A stretch of DNA of 64,000 bases from Leyella stercorea (GTDB lineage Bacteria > Bacteroidota > Bacteroidia > Bacteroidales > Bacteroidaceae). Under the pieces are notes generated by a model. It was given only the letters and a program-made list of their open reading frames with translations. It searched no databases and had not been told where the DNA came from. The stretch lies in assembly GCF_021531355.1 (NCBI RefSeq), contig NZ_JADYTS010000006.1, positions 1-64,000 of the forward strand, in the 5' to 3' direction. Positions 26,441 through 35,660 of the stretch are shown here, in pieces; the first letter of the stretch is position 1, and every line of letters begins with the position of its first letter. The translations under genes and the position numbers were made by a program.

Positions 26441-28318
26441 GTGGAACCACTAAAACATGAGTGTGGCGTGGCAATGATCAGGTTGCTCAAGCCACTTGAG
26501 TACTATCAGCAGAAGTATGGTACTTGGATGTTCGGATTAAACAAGCTCTATCTGATGATGGAGAAGCAGCACAACCGTGGCCAGGAAGGAGCTGGTATGG
26601 CATGTGTGAAACTTGACGGACAACCAGGAACGGAATATATGTTCCGTGAACGTGCAGAGGGCAAGGATGCCATAACCGAGATATTCGGTCGTGTGCAGAA
26701 AGAGTTTGCCCGATTGAGACCTGAACTGCTTGCCGATGCCGACTTTGCCAAGGAGCATCTTCCGTTTGCCGGTGAGCTGTATATGGGGCATCTGCGCTAT
26801 TCCACGACAGGAAAGAAGGGACTTTCGTATGTTCATCCTTTCCTCCGCCGCAACAACTGGCAGGCCAAGAATCTGTGCATCTGCGGCAACTTTAACATGA
26901 CGAATATCGACGAGATATTCCAGAAAATGCTTACGCGAGGCATGTTTCCGCGCATATATAGCGACGGATATACATTGCTCGAACTGATGGGTCATCGACT
27001 CGACCGTGAGGCTGAACGCAACTACGTGGAAGCCAAGAACCGCGGACTTGAGGGAATGGAACTGACTCATTATATAGATGAACACATGGATATGGCCAAC
27101 GTACTGCGCACTTCGATGCCTGATTTCGACGGTGGCTATGTGATGTGCGGACTTACGGGTTCTGGTGAGATGTTCTCAATGCGCGACCCGTGGGGCATTC
27201 GCCCTGCGTTCTATTATGCTAACGACGAGTTTGTGGCTGTGGCATCCGAGCGCCCAGTGCTTCAGACTACGTTCGACCTGGAATGTGAAGACATTCAGGA
27301 ACTGCAGCCTGGCTACGCGTTGCTTGTAAGCCGTCAGGGTAAGGTGCGTATGGAGCAGATACTACAGCAGCGAGGCGATTCTGCCTGCTCGTTCGAGCGT
27401 ATATACTTCAGCCGTGGCTCCGACAGAGACATCTACCGCGAGCGCAAACGCCTTGGCGAACTGCTGCGCGAACCGGTGCTCAAGGCTGTTGACGGCGATA
27501 TAGACCATACGGTATTCTCGTTCATACCGAACACTGCCGAGGTGGCATACTACGGTCTGCTTTCTGGATTTAAGAAATATAGCAACGAGCTGAAGGTGAA
27601 GCGCATCCAACAGCTCGACCATAAGCCAACCGATGAGGAGTTGCACGCTATACTCGACACATACGTGCGTTCTGAGAAAGTGGCTTTAAAGGACATCAAG
27701 CTGCGCACGTTCATCACCGAGGGCAACTCGCGCAATGACCTTGCGTCGCATGTCTACGACATCACTTACGGTTGTATTGAGCCGTATGTCGACAACCTCG
27801 TCGTGATTGACGACTCTATCGTGCGCGGCACAACGCTCAAGGAGAGCATTCTGCGCATACTCGACCGTCTGCATCCTAAGAAGATAGTCATCGTGTCGTC
27901 GGCTCCGCAGATACGCTATCCCGACTATTACGGCATCGATATGCCGCGTCTGGAGGAGTTCTGCGTGTTCCGTGCCACGATGGAACTGATAAAGGAACGT
28001 GGCATGCAAGATCTGCTGAAGCGAGTATACGAGTCGTGCAAACTTGAATTGCTCAAACCGAAGGAGATGATGCGCAACTGTGTGCGCGACGTATACAAGC
28101 CGTTCTCTATCAACGAGATAAACAACAAGATAGTTGAGATGCTTCGTCCTGAGGAACTGGAGACGCCAGTTGAACTCGTATATCAGTCAATCGACGGATT
28201 GCATGAGGCTATACCCGATCACAAAGGCGATTGGTACTTCACTGGTAAGTATCCTACACCGGGTGGCACAAAACTCTGCAATCAGGCATTTGTCAACTAT
28301 ATGGAGAAGCTAATGTAG
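26441..28318 (+). CDS. Amidophosphoribosyltransferase-like protein (PurF family), GTG start
   Basis: 625 residues, longer than housekeeping PurF (~470-500). I choose GTG 26441 because the first in-frame ATG (26474) lies after Cys8, the expected Ntn amidotransferase nucleophile in KHECGVAMI; a short propeptide would be removed. The glutaminase half has NRGQEGAG, MGHLRYSTTGKKG and CGNFNMTN. The phosphoribosyltransferase half has the PRPP motif NLVVIDDSIVRGTTL (about 453) and PQIRYPDYYGIDMP. The extra C-terminal ~130 residues are distinctive. It stands before carA and carB, as in related Bacteroidales, where a separate true purF usually exists. Its exact reaction is uncertain. Confidence 0.85.
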   Translation: MEPLKHECGVAMIRLLKPLEYYQQKYGTWMFGLNKLYLMMEKQHNRGQEGAGMACVKLDGQPGTEYMFRERAEGKDAITEIFGRVQKEFARLRPELLADADFAKEHLPFAGELYMGHLRYSTTGKKGLSYVHPFLRRNNWQAKNLCICGNFNMTNIDEIFQKMLTRGMFPRIYSDGYTLLELMGHRLDREAERNYVEAKNRGLEGMELTHYIDEHMDMANVLRTSMPDFDGGYVMCGLTGSGEMFSMRDPWGIRPAFYYANDEFVAVASERPVLQTTFDLECEDIQELQPGYALLVSRQGKVRMEQILQQRGDSACSFERIYFSRGSDRDIYRERKRLGELLREPVLKAVDGDIDHTVFSFIPNTAEVAYYGLLSGFKKYSNELKVKRIQQLDHKPTDEELHAILDTYVRSEKVALKDIKLRTFITEGNSRNDLASHVYDITYGCIEPYVDNLVVIDDSIVRGTTLKESILRILDRLHPKKIVIVSSAPQIRYPDYYGIDMPRLEEFCVFRATMELIKERGMQDLLKRVYESCKLELLKPKEMMRNCVRDVYKPFSINEINNKIVEMLRPEELETPVELVYQSIDGLHEAIPDHKGDWYFTGKYPTPGGTKLCNQAFVNYMEKLM

Positions 28319-28370
28319 ACACATCAAATACGGTGTCTTGACCGTATCGTTATGTCGGCATTACTGCATG

Positions 28371-28423
28371 CGCCCTGAAAGGGCAAAAGTAAAAATACAT
28401 AACACTTTTGCGCTTTCAGGGCG
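28371..28423. repeat. Interspersed palindromic repeat (second copy)
   Basis: Arms CGCCCTGAAAGGGCAAAAGT (28371-28390) and 28404-28423 pair at 19 of 20 positions. It belongs to the same family as 3894-3948 and lies between the PurF-like gene and carA. Confidence 0.7.
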
Positions 28424-28512
28424 TCTGTGCGCGATATAGTAGCTGAGGTCGCAGACGTCAGTTGCAACAATGAAAAGAGAAACTATAAGAACAATAACGA
28501 GAAAATATAACT

Positions 28513-29592
28513 ATGAGAAATGTAACTTTAGTATTGGAAGACGGAACCAAGTTCCATGGTAAGTCATTTGGTTATGAGGCACCTGTGGCTGGAGAGGTCG
28601 TTTTCAACACGGCGATGATGGGTTATCCCGAGTCGCTGACCGACCCTTCTTATGCAGGACAGCTCATGACTCTGACATATCCGCTTGTAGGTAACTATGG
28701 CGTGCCTCCTTTCTCAATTGAAGAGAACGGACTTCCCACGTTCATGGAGAGTGACAAAATCTACGCTTCGGCTATCATCGTTGCTGACTATAGTGAGGAG
28801 TACAGCCATTGGAATGCCGTTGAGAGCCTTGCCGACTGGCTCAAGCGCGAGCACGTGCCTGGTATCACCGGCATCGATACTCGTGAGCTGACTAAGGTAT
28901 TGCGCGAGCATGGTGTGATGATGGGCAAGATCATTTTCGACGACGAGCCCGAGAATATCCCGACAGCCGAGTATGCTGGAGTTAACTTTGTTGACAAGGT
29001 TAGCTGCAAGGAGATTGTACGCTACAACGAGGGTGCCGAGAAGAAGGTTGTGCTTGTTGATTGTGGCGTTAAGGCCAACATCATCCGTTGTCTTATCAAC
29101 CGCGGTTGCGAGGTAATTCGTGTGCCTTGGAACTACGACTACACTGACATGGAGTTTGACGGACTCTTCCTTGCCAACGGTCCTGGCGATCCTGACATGT
29201 GCGAGGCTGCCGTTAAGATTATCCAGAAGCAGATGAGCCTTTCCGACAAGCCTATCTGTGGTATCTGCATGGGCAACCAGCTGCTTGCTAAGGCTGCAGG
29301 TGCTCACATCTATAAGCTTAAGTACGGTCATCGTTCTCACAACCAGCCTGTACGCATGGTTGGCACAGAGAAGTGCTTCGTGACATCGCAGAACCACGGT
29401 TATGCTGTTGATGCAAAGACACTCGGTGCTGACTGGGAAGAGTTGTTCGTAAACATGAACGACGGTTCTAACGAGGGAATCCGCCACAAGTCAAAGCCTT
29501 GGTTCTCAAGCCAGTTCCACCCAGAGGCATGCTCAGGTCCGGTAGACACCGAGTTCATGTTCGACAAGTTTGTGGATACCCTCAATAAGTAA
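28513..29592 (+). CDS. carA: Carbamoyl-phosphate synthase small subunit
   Basis: Glutaminase subunit supplying ammonia to CarB for carbamoyl phosphate, used in pyrimidine and arginine synthesis. 359 residues. The N-terminal domain contains GEVVFNTAMMGYPESLTDPS and GITGIDTRELTKVLRE. The class I amidotransferase domain has FLANGPGDPDM, PICGICMGNQLLAKAAG (nucleophile Cys), FVTSQNHGYAVD and SSQFHPEACSGP (His/Glu). It is separated from carB by ~105 bases containing a GC-rich repeat. Confidence 0.97.
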   Translation: MRNVTLVLEDGTKFHGKSFGYEAPVAGEVVFNTAMMGYPESLTDPSYAGQLMTLTYPLVGNYGVPPFSIEENGLPTFMESDKIYASAIIVADYSEEYSHWNAVESLADWLKREHVPGITGIDTRELTKVLREHGVMMGKIIFDDEPENIPTAEYAGVNFVDKVSCKEIVRYNEGAEKKVVLVDCGVKANIIRCLINRGCEVIRVPWNYDYTDMEFDGLFLANGPGDPDMCEAAVKIIQKQMSLSDKPICGICMGNQLLAKAAGAHIYKLKYGHRSHNQPVRMVGTEKCFVTSQNHGYAVDAKTLGADWEELFVNMNDGSNEGIRHKSKPWFSSQFHPEACSGPVDTEFMFDKFVDTLNK

Positions 29593-29595
29593 AAA

Positions 29596-29632
29596 GCCCC
29601 ACCCCCAACCCCTCCCCCGTAGGGAGGGGAGT
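29596..29632. repeat. C-rich/G-rich interspersed repeat between carA and carB
   Basis: The stretch just after the carA stop is C-rich (GCCCCACCCCCAACCCCTCC) and then turns into CTCCC-CCGTA-GGGAG and GGGGAG. Near-identical C-rich intergenic tracts are frequent in Bacteroidales genomes. The hairpin is too weak and lacks a T run to be a certain terminator. Confidence 0.5.
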
Positions 29633-29697
29633 GAAATGTTTGATATTAAAAGGCTTTAGCTTGATTAAACATTAATAAAAATAAAGCATTAGAATAA

Positions 29698-32600
29698 ATG
29701 AAAGACGAAAATATAAAGAAAGTATTGTTGCTCGGTTCGGGTGCCTTGAAGATTGGCGAAGCGGGCGAGTTCGACTATTCTGGCTCTCAGGCTTTGAAGG
29801 CTCTGCGTGAGGAGGGTGTGAAGACAGTGCTCATCAACCCTAATATCGCAACAGTGCAGACATCAGAGGGTGTTGCCGACCAGATATATTTCCTTCCTGT
29901 TCAGCCTCACTTTGTTGAGGAGGTTATCAAGAAGGAGCGTCCCGACGGCATCCTGCTCTCGTTCGGTGGACAGACAGCGCTCAACTGCGGTGTTGAACTC
30001 TATCGTCAGGGCATTCTCGAGAAGTATAACGTGAAGGTGCTTGGTACTCCGGTTCAGGCCATCATGGACACAGAGGACCGTGAGCTCTTCGTTCAGAAGC
30101 TCGACGAAATCAACGTTAAGACTATCAAGAGCGAGGCTTGCGAGAATATGGAGCAGACCCGTAAGGCTGCTGCCGAACTTGGCTATCCGGTTATTATCCG
30201 TGCTGCTTACGCTCTTGGTGGACTCGGTTCTGGTTTCGCTGACAATGAGGAGGAACTCGACAAACTTGCCGAGAAGGCATTCTCATTCTCACCGCAGGTA
30301 TTGGTAGAGAAGAGTTTGAAGGGATGGAAGGAGATAGAGTATGAGGTAGTGCGCGACCGCTACGACAACTGTATCACCGTATGTAACATGGAGAACTTCG
30401 ACCCTCTGGGCATTCACACTGGTGAGTCGATCGTTATCGCTCCGTCACAGACTCTCACCAATTCAGAGTATCACAAGCTCCGTGCCCTTGCCATTAAGAT
30501 TATCCGTCACATTGGTATTGTAGGTGAGTGTAACGTGCAGTATGCTTTCGACCCACAGTCGGAAGACTATCGCGTTATCGAGGTTAATGCTCGCTTGAGC
30601 CGTTCTTCTGCTCTTGCTTCTAAGGCTACCGGTTATCCATTGGCTTTCGTTGCAGCCAAGCTTGGTATGGGCTACGGCTTGTTCGAGTTGAAGAACTCTG
30701 TAACAAAGACCACCAGCGCATTCTTCGAGCCGGCTCTCGACTACGTAGTCTGCAAGATTCCACGTTGGGACCTTTCTAAGTTCCGTGGTGTAGACAAGGA
30801 GTTGGGTTCTTCAATGAAGTCGGTAGGTGAGGTTATGGCTATCGGCCGCAACTTTGAGGAGGCTATTCAGAAGGGTCTTCGTATGATAGGCCAGGGCATG
30901 CACGGCTTTGTTGAGAACAAGGAACTTGAGATTGAAGATATTGACTCAGCTCTGCGCGAGCCGACCGACAAGCGTGTGTTTGTCATATCTAAGGCTATGC
31001 ACAAGGGTTATACTGTCGACCAGATTCACGACCTTACCAAGATTGACAAGTGGTTCCTTGAGAAGTTGCAGCATATCATCGACATCGATGAGGCTATGAA
31101 GAAGTGCAACATCAACACACTCGATAAGGAACTCCTCCGTACTGCAAAGGTTTATGGTTTCACCGACTTCCAGATTGCACGTGCCGTAGGATTGGAGGAC
31201 GAACTTAAGTCAATGCGTAAGGCATCGCTCGTAGTTCGCTCACGTCGTAAGAACTATGGCATTCTTCCAGTTGTAAAGCAGATTGACACCCTCGCTGCCG
31301 AGTATCCAGCACAGACCAACTATCTGTACGTTACATACGCTGGTGTAAAGAGCGACATCACATTCGAGAACGACAAGCGTTCTATCATCGTTCTTGGTTC
31401 GGGTGCTTACCGTATCGGTTCGTCTGTAGAGTTCGACTGGTGTGGCGTTCAGGCTCTTAACACAATCCGTAAGGAGGGCTACCGCTCAGTTATGATTAAC
31501 TATAACCCAGAGACCGTGTCTACCGACTACGACATGTGCGATCGTCTCTACTTCGACGAACTTACATTCGAGCGTGTTATGGATATCATCGACCTGGAGA
31601 CACCTTATGGCGTTATCGTTTCTACCGGTGGTCAGATTCCAAACAACCTTGCTATGCTTCTCGACGAGCAGCACGTGCCAATTCTCGGTACCAAGGCTCA
31701 GGACATCGACAACGCTGAGGACCGTGCAAAGTTCTCGCAGATGCTTACCAACAATGGTATCAACCAGCCTGAATGGAGCGCACTTACAAGTATGGAGGAC
31801 ATCGATCGCTTCATTGAGCGTGTAGGCTTCCCGGTACTTGTACGTCCGTCGTATGTGCTTTCTGGTGCTGCCATGAACGTTTGCTCTAACGAGGACGAGC
31901 TTAAGCGATTCCTTCAGTTGGCTGCCAACGTTAGCGAGGACCATCCAGTTGTAGTTAGCAAGTTCATCGAGCATGCCAAGGAGATTGAGATGGATGCCGT
32001 TGCCAAGAATGGTGAGGTTATCGCTTACGCTATCTCTGAGCACATCGAGTTTGCCGGTGTTCACTCTGGTGACGCTACTATCCAGTTCCCGCCGCAGAAG
32101 CTTTATGTTGAGACAGTACGCCGTTGTAAGCGTGTAGGTCGTCAGATTGCCAAGGAGCTTCACATCAACGGTCCGTTCAACATCCAGTTCATGGCCCGCG
32201 ACAACGATATCCTCGTTATCGAGTGTAACTTGCGTGCTTCACGTTCGTTCCCGTTCGTAAGCAAGGTTCTGAAGATAAACTTTATCGAGCTTGCAACTCG
32301 TGTAATGCTTGGTCTGCCGGTAGAGAAGCCGAGCAAAAACCTCTTCGACCTCGACTATGTAGGTATCAAGGCATCGCAGTTCTCATTCAACCGTCTGCAG
32401 AAGGCCGACCCAGTGCTTGGCGTAGACATGAGTTCTACTGGTGAGGTAGGTTGTTTGGGCGACGACACCAACACAGCATTGCTTAAGAGTATGCTCTCTG
32501 TAGGCCATCGCATCCCGAAGAAGAACATTCTTCTTTCTACAGGTAGTGCAAAGCAGAAGGTTGCTATGCTCGATGCTGCCAAGATGCTTATCGAGAATGG

Positions 32601-32922
32601 CTACAATTTGTATGCTACTGGCGGTACAAGCAAGTTCCTTACAGAGAACGGCATAAAGAACACACTCGTACTTTGGCCTTCAGAGGAGGGTGACGAGCCT
32701 AAGGCTCTCGACCTGTTGCACAACCATACAATCGATATGGTTGTCAACATACCGAAGAACCTTACAAGTTCAGAGCTCAGCAACGGCTACAAGATTCGTC
32801 GTGCAGCTATCGACCTCAACGTGCCTCTTATCACCAACGCTCGTCTTGCAAGTGCTTTCATCTATGCATTCTGCACAACCAAGCTTGAGGATATCGACAT
32901 CAAGGCTTGGGGTGAATACTAA
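29698..32922 (+). CDS. carB: Carbamoyl-phosphate synthase large subunit
   Basis: 1074 residues, the full tandem structure: two ATP-grasp halves, the first forming carboxyphosphate and the second phosphorylating carbamate. The first half opens with KVLLLGSGALKIGEAGEFDY and the second with SIIVLGSGAYRIGSSVEFDW. Metal-binding motifs FNIQFMARDNDILVIECNLR and CNVQYAF..VIEVNARLSRSS are intact. The C-terminal MGS-like allosteric domain (ILLSTGSAKQKVAMLDAAKM onward) is present. Ends before a strong bidirectional terminator shared with the converging CoA-disulfide reductase gene. Confidence 0.98.
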   Translation: MKDENIKKVLLLGSGALKIGEAGEFDYSGSQALKALREEGVKTVLINPNIATVQTSEGVADQIYFLPVQPHFVEEVIKKERPDGILLSFGGQTALNCGVELYRQGILEKYNVKVLGTPVQAIMDTEDRELFVQKLDEINVKTIKSEACENMEQTRKAAAELGYPVIIRAAYALGGLGSGFADNEEELDKLAEKAFSFSPQVLVEKSLKGWKEIEYEVVRDRYDNCITVCNMENFDPLGIHTGESIVIAPSQTLTNSEYHKLRALAIKIIRHIGIVGECNVQYAFDPQSEDYRVIEVNARLSRSSALASKATGYPLAFVAAKLGMGYGLFELKNSVTKTTSAFFEPALDYVVCKIPRWDLSKFRGVDKELGSSMKSVGEVMAIGRNFEEAIQKGLRMIGQGMHGFVENKELEIEDIDSALREPTDKRVFVISKAMHKGYTVDQIHDLTKIDKWFLEKLQHIIDIDEAMKKCNINTLDKELLRTAKVYGFTDFQIARAVGLEDELKSMRKASLVVRSRRKNYGILPVVKQIDTLAAEYPAQTNYLYVTYAGVKSDITFENDKRSIIVLGSGAYRIGSSVEFDWCGVQALNTIRKEGYRSVMINYNPETVSTDYDMCDRLYFDELTFERVMDIIDLETPYGVIVSTGGQIPNNLAMLLDEQHVPILGTKAQDIDNAEDRAKFSQMLTNNGINQPEWSALTSMEDIDRFIERVGFPVLVRPSYVLSGAAMNVCSNEDELKRFLQLAANVSEDHPVVVSKFIEHAKEIEMDAVAKNGEVIAYAISEHIEFAGVHSGDATIQFPPQKLYVETVRRCKRVGRQIAKELHINGPFNIQFMARDNDILVIECNLRASRSFPFVSKVLKINFIELATRVMLGLPVEKPSKNLFDLDYVGIKASQFSFNRLQKADPVLGVDMSSTGEVGCLGDDTNTALLKSMLSVGHRIPKKNILLSTGSAKQKVAMLDAAKMLIENGYNLYATGGTSKFLTENGIKNTLVLWPSEEGDEPKALDLLHNHTIDMVVNIPKNLTSSELSNGYKIRRAAIDLNVPLITNARLASAFIYAFCTTKLEDIDIKAWGEY

Positions 32923-33018
32923 TTTGAGTTGTCGAGTAGACAAGTTGTTTGTTTATGAGTTGACGAGCTTGTTAGCTTTATAGCAAAAACTCTTCTATAT
33001 ATAATTTAGAATAAATAA

Positions 33019-33061
33019 AAAAACTCGTTGTACGTCCATTTGCGATGTACAACGAGTTTTT
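33019..33061. terminator. Bidirectional terminator between carB and the oxidoreductase gene
   Basis: A perfect 15-bp stem AAAAACTCGTTGTAC/GTACAACGAGTTTTT with a 13-nt loop is followed by T on both strands. Confidence 0.85.
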
Positions 33062-33063
33062 TT

Positions 33064-35532
33064 TTATATAAATAGATTTACATTAGCCTGCTCTGCACGT
33101 TCCATGTAAGAGGCAACACCACCTATTGTTACATTATCGAGCAACTCTTCTCGCTTCACTCCCATTACGTCCATCGACATCTGGCATGCGATAAACTCCA
33201 CACCGTTGTCAATAGCTTGTTGACGTAGTGTTTCGAGCGAGTCAACACCTTTCTGCTTCATTAGATAGCGCATCATACGGCTGCCTATACCAAACATATT
33301 CATCTTGGAGAGATTTAGATGTTTAGAGTTAGAAGGCAACATCCATGAGAACATTCGTCCGAAGAAATCTTTCTTAACCTTTGGTTTATGGTCTTTCTTT
33401 ATAGCATTGAGTCCCCAGAAGGTGAAGAAGATACTAACCTTCTTGCCTGTTGCTGCTGCACCATTGGCTAATACGAATGTTGCAAGAGTCTTGTCCAAAT
33501 CATCACTGAACAGAATCAGAGTTTTACCCTTATTATTGGTTTGTGGTATTACTGCTTCTGCAGCGCAAGGTGTAGCCTTTTCTATTTCTACGATATGAAT
33601 GCCTGCTTCTGAACGTTTGGTTAGGAAATGGTTGCCCGTAGTTCTGCACCAAGCTTCTGCATCACGTGGAAATCCTGCATCTGTAGCCCGAATCTCAAGA
33701 GTCTGACCAGACTGGAGATTATCCATAGTTTGCTTCATCTTCATAATAGGACCTGGACATTGGAGGCCGCACGCATCAACCTTTATTACGGTGTTAGAAG
33801 ATGTTGAGCAAGACCCCGAATAACAAGTGTGGCTTGCCTCAATAGTAGAGAATCCATTAGGAATATCAATTTTAGCCGTAGCAGCCTTATATATTTTGAG
33901 TCCACCAATGAGATTCTTCACATTTTTAAATCCATTTCCTTTTAGGATATTTGATGCCAGGTAACCACGCAGACCTACACCACAGAAGAGCCAATACTCG
34001 CGGTCGGACGGAAGCTCTGAAATATGCGAACGTAGATTATCAAGCGGAATGTTAATAGCACCAGGAATAGTACCCAAAGCATATTCGTCTGCAGTGCGCA
34101 CATCTATAAGCATAACCTTCGAAGGGTCGACATCTTGCATCTCTCTCCAATATACTGGCTCCATCTTGCCACTAAGAATATTGCATGCCACATATCCAGC
34201 TATTGCCACTGGGTCTTTGGCAGAAGAGAAAGGAGGAGCATAGGCATGTTCCAATCGGGTGAGCTGCTCTACAGTAGCTCCCTGCTTAATGGCAAGTGCA
34301 AGTTGGTTGATGCGGCTATCCACACCTTCATAACCTACAATCTGTGCACCATATATACGTCCATCGTTGGGCGAGAAGGTTACCTTGATAGTCATTTGTA
34401 GGCTACCTGGATAGTAGCCTGCATGCGAACCATTATGGATAGTGGCAGAGAGATACGGAATATCCATCTGTCGTAGACGCTTGGCAGGCAGACCCGTAGA
34501 GGCTACGGTCATATCAAACACCTTGGCAATGGCTGTACCTATAGAGCCTTCGTATATCTCCTTGTTGCCTTCCACCATATTATCAGCTACGATGCGTGCT
34601 TGGCGATTGGCAGGACCAGCAAGGAAGTTCAGCCAAGGCTTGCCCGTTATAGGATGTGGATATTCTATGGCATCGCCCACAGCATAGATGTCTGAATCGG
34701 ATGTTTGCAAGTATTCGTTCACCCATATTCCACGCATCTCACCCAGTTGCAGGCCAGCATCTTGAGCCAACCTTGTTTGTGCTCTTACACCGATACTTAG
34801 CAAAACCATATCAGCTTGAAGTGATATGCCCGACTTGAAATGTACAGTCAGTTCGTCGTCCTTACGAGAGAACGCATCAACCGCCTGTTCAAGATACAGC
34901 TTTACATCTTGCTGAAGCAAATGTTCGTGTACGAGTGATGCCATTGAATAGTCAATAGGAGCCATCACCTGTGGTGCCATCTCCACAACAGCCACCTCTA
35001 CACCAGCGTGCTTCAGGTTTTCTGCCATCTCAAGACCTATGAAGCCACCGCCAACAATCACTGCATGTCTTACGCTGTGTGTTGTCATATACTCCTTGAT
35101 ACGATCAGTATCGCTTACATTGCGAAGAGTGAATATGCCTTCACTGTCGATGCCTTTCAATGGAGGAACAACGGGAGAAGCTCCAGGAGAGAGCAGCAGC
35201 TTATCATAGTTTTCCTGGTATGTAGTGCCATCTGCCTTACGTACTTCTACTTGCTTTTTGTCGGGATTGATGGAGAGCACTTCGTTCTCTGTGCGTACAT
35301 CAATATTAAAACGTTTGCCGAATTCTTCAGGTGTCTGTACAAACAGTCGGTTACGATCTTCAATAACACCTCCTATATAATAAGGTAGTCCGCAGTTGGC
35401 ATACGAAATGTATTTGCCCTTCTCAAACATAATGATTTCAGCATCTTCTGTCAGTCTTCTTATACGAGCGGCTGCAGTAGCACCACCTGCCACACCACCT
35501 ACAATGAGGTATTTCTTATTATTGTCTGCCAT
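33064..35532 (-). CDS. CoA-disulfide reductase fused to rhodanese, TusA and DsrE-like domains
   Basis: 822 residues with four modules. Residues 1-440: FAD/NAD oxidoreductase (KYLIVGGVAGGATAAARIRR; redox Cys in SYANCGLPYYIGG; IYAVGDAIEY; dimerisation domain). About 455-550: rhodanese, LIDVRTADEYALG, with catalytic Cys in WLFCGVGLRGYLAS. About 585-650: TusA-like, VDACGLQCPGPIMKMKQ with the sulfur-carrying Cys. About 670-822: DsrE/F-like, TLILFSDDLDKTLATFVLAN and ending in a conserved Cys-containing FIACQMSMDVMG. Together these suggest reduction of CoA persulfide or disulfide and sulfur transfer along the chain. It is the third gene after nitroreductase and oxyR, so it is likely induced by oxidative or sulfur stress. 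Confidence 0.92.
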   Translation of the reverse strand: MADNNKKYLIVGGVAGGATAAARIRRLTEDAEIIMFEKGKYISYANCGLPYYIGGVIEDRNRLFVQTPEEFGKRFNIDVRTENEVLSINPDKKQVEVRKADGTTYQENYDKLLLSPGASPVVPPLKGIDSEGIFTLRNVSDTDRIKEYMTTHSVRHAVIVGGGFIGLEMAENLKHAGVEVAVVEMAPQVMAPIDYSMASLVHEHLLQQDVKLYLEQAVDAFSRKDDELTVHFKSGISLQADMVLLSIGVRAQTRLAQDAGLQLGEMRGIWVNEYLQTSDSDIYAVGDAIEYPHPITGKPWLNFLAGPANRQARIVADNMVEGNKEIYEGSIGTAIAKVFDMTVASTGLPAKRLRQMDIPYLSATIHNGSHAGYYPGSLQMTIKVTFSPNDGRIYGAQIVGYEGVDSRINQLALAIKQGATVEQLTRLEHAYAPPFSSAKDPVAIAGYVACNILSGKMEPVYWREMQDVDPSKVMLIDVRTADEYALGTIPGAINIPLDNLRSHISELPSDREYWLFCGVGLRGYLASNILKGNGFKNVKNLIGGLKIYKAATAKIDIPNGFSTIEASHTCYSGSCSTSSNTVIKVDACGLQCPGPIMKMKQTMDNLQSGQTLEIRATDAGFPRDAEAWCRTTGNHFLTKRSEAGIHIVEIEKATPCAAEAVIPQTNNKGKTLILFSDDLDKTLATFVLANGAAATGKKVSIFFTFWGLNAIKKDHKPKVKKDFFGRMFSWMLPSNSKHLNLSKMNMFGIGSRMMRYLMKQKGVDSLETLRQQAIDNGVEFIACQMSMDVMGVKREELLDNVTIGGVASYMERAEQANVNLFI

Positions 35533-35593
35533 ATTTGTATAGATATTTATTTGTTGTCATTTTAAATATTAAATAATGTACTGCAAAGGTATA

Positions 35594-35649
35594 CTATTTG
35601 TCATAGACAAACAAATGGTTTTATCTATACTAATATAGATATCGTCTAT
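35594..35649. promoter_or_regulatory. Candidate OxyR/LysR operator upstream of the oxidoreductase gene
   Basis: Several CTAT/ATAG elements occur in a row: CTATTTGTCATAG (35594-35606), CTAT at 35625, and ATAGATATCGTCTAT (35635-35649). The last is a palindromic ATAG-N7-CTAT half of the known OxyR consensus. The second half of a full tetramer site is not clear, so the assignment is tentative. Confidence 0.35.
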
Positions 35650-35660
35650 TATGGATATGT

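Noticed and set aside
35594-35649. Firm call of a complete OxyR tetramer site
   Set aside because: Only one ATAG-N7-CTAT half fits the consensus spacing; neighbouring elements are off by a base or missing.
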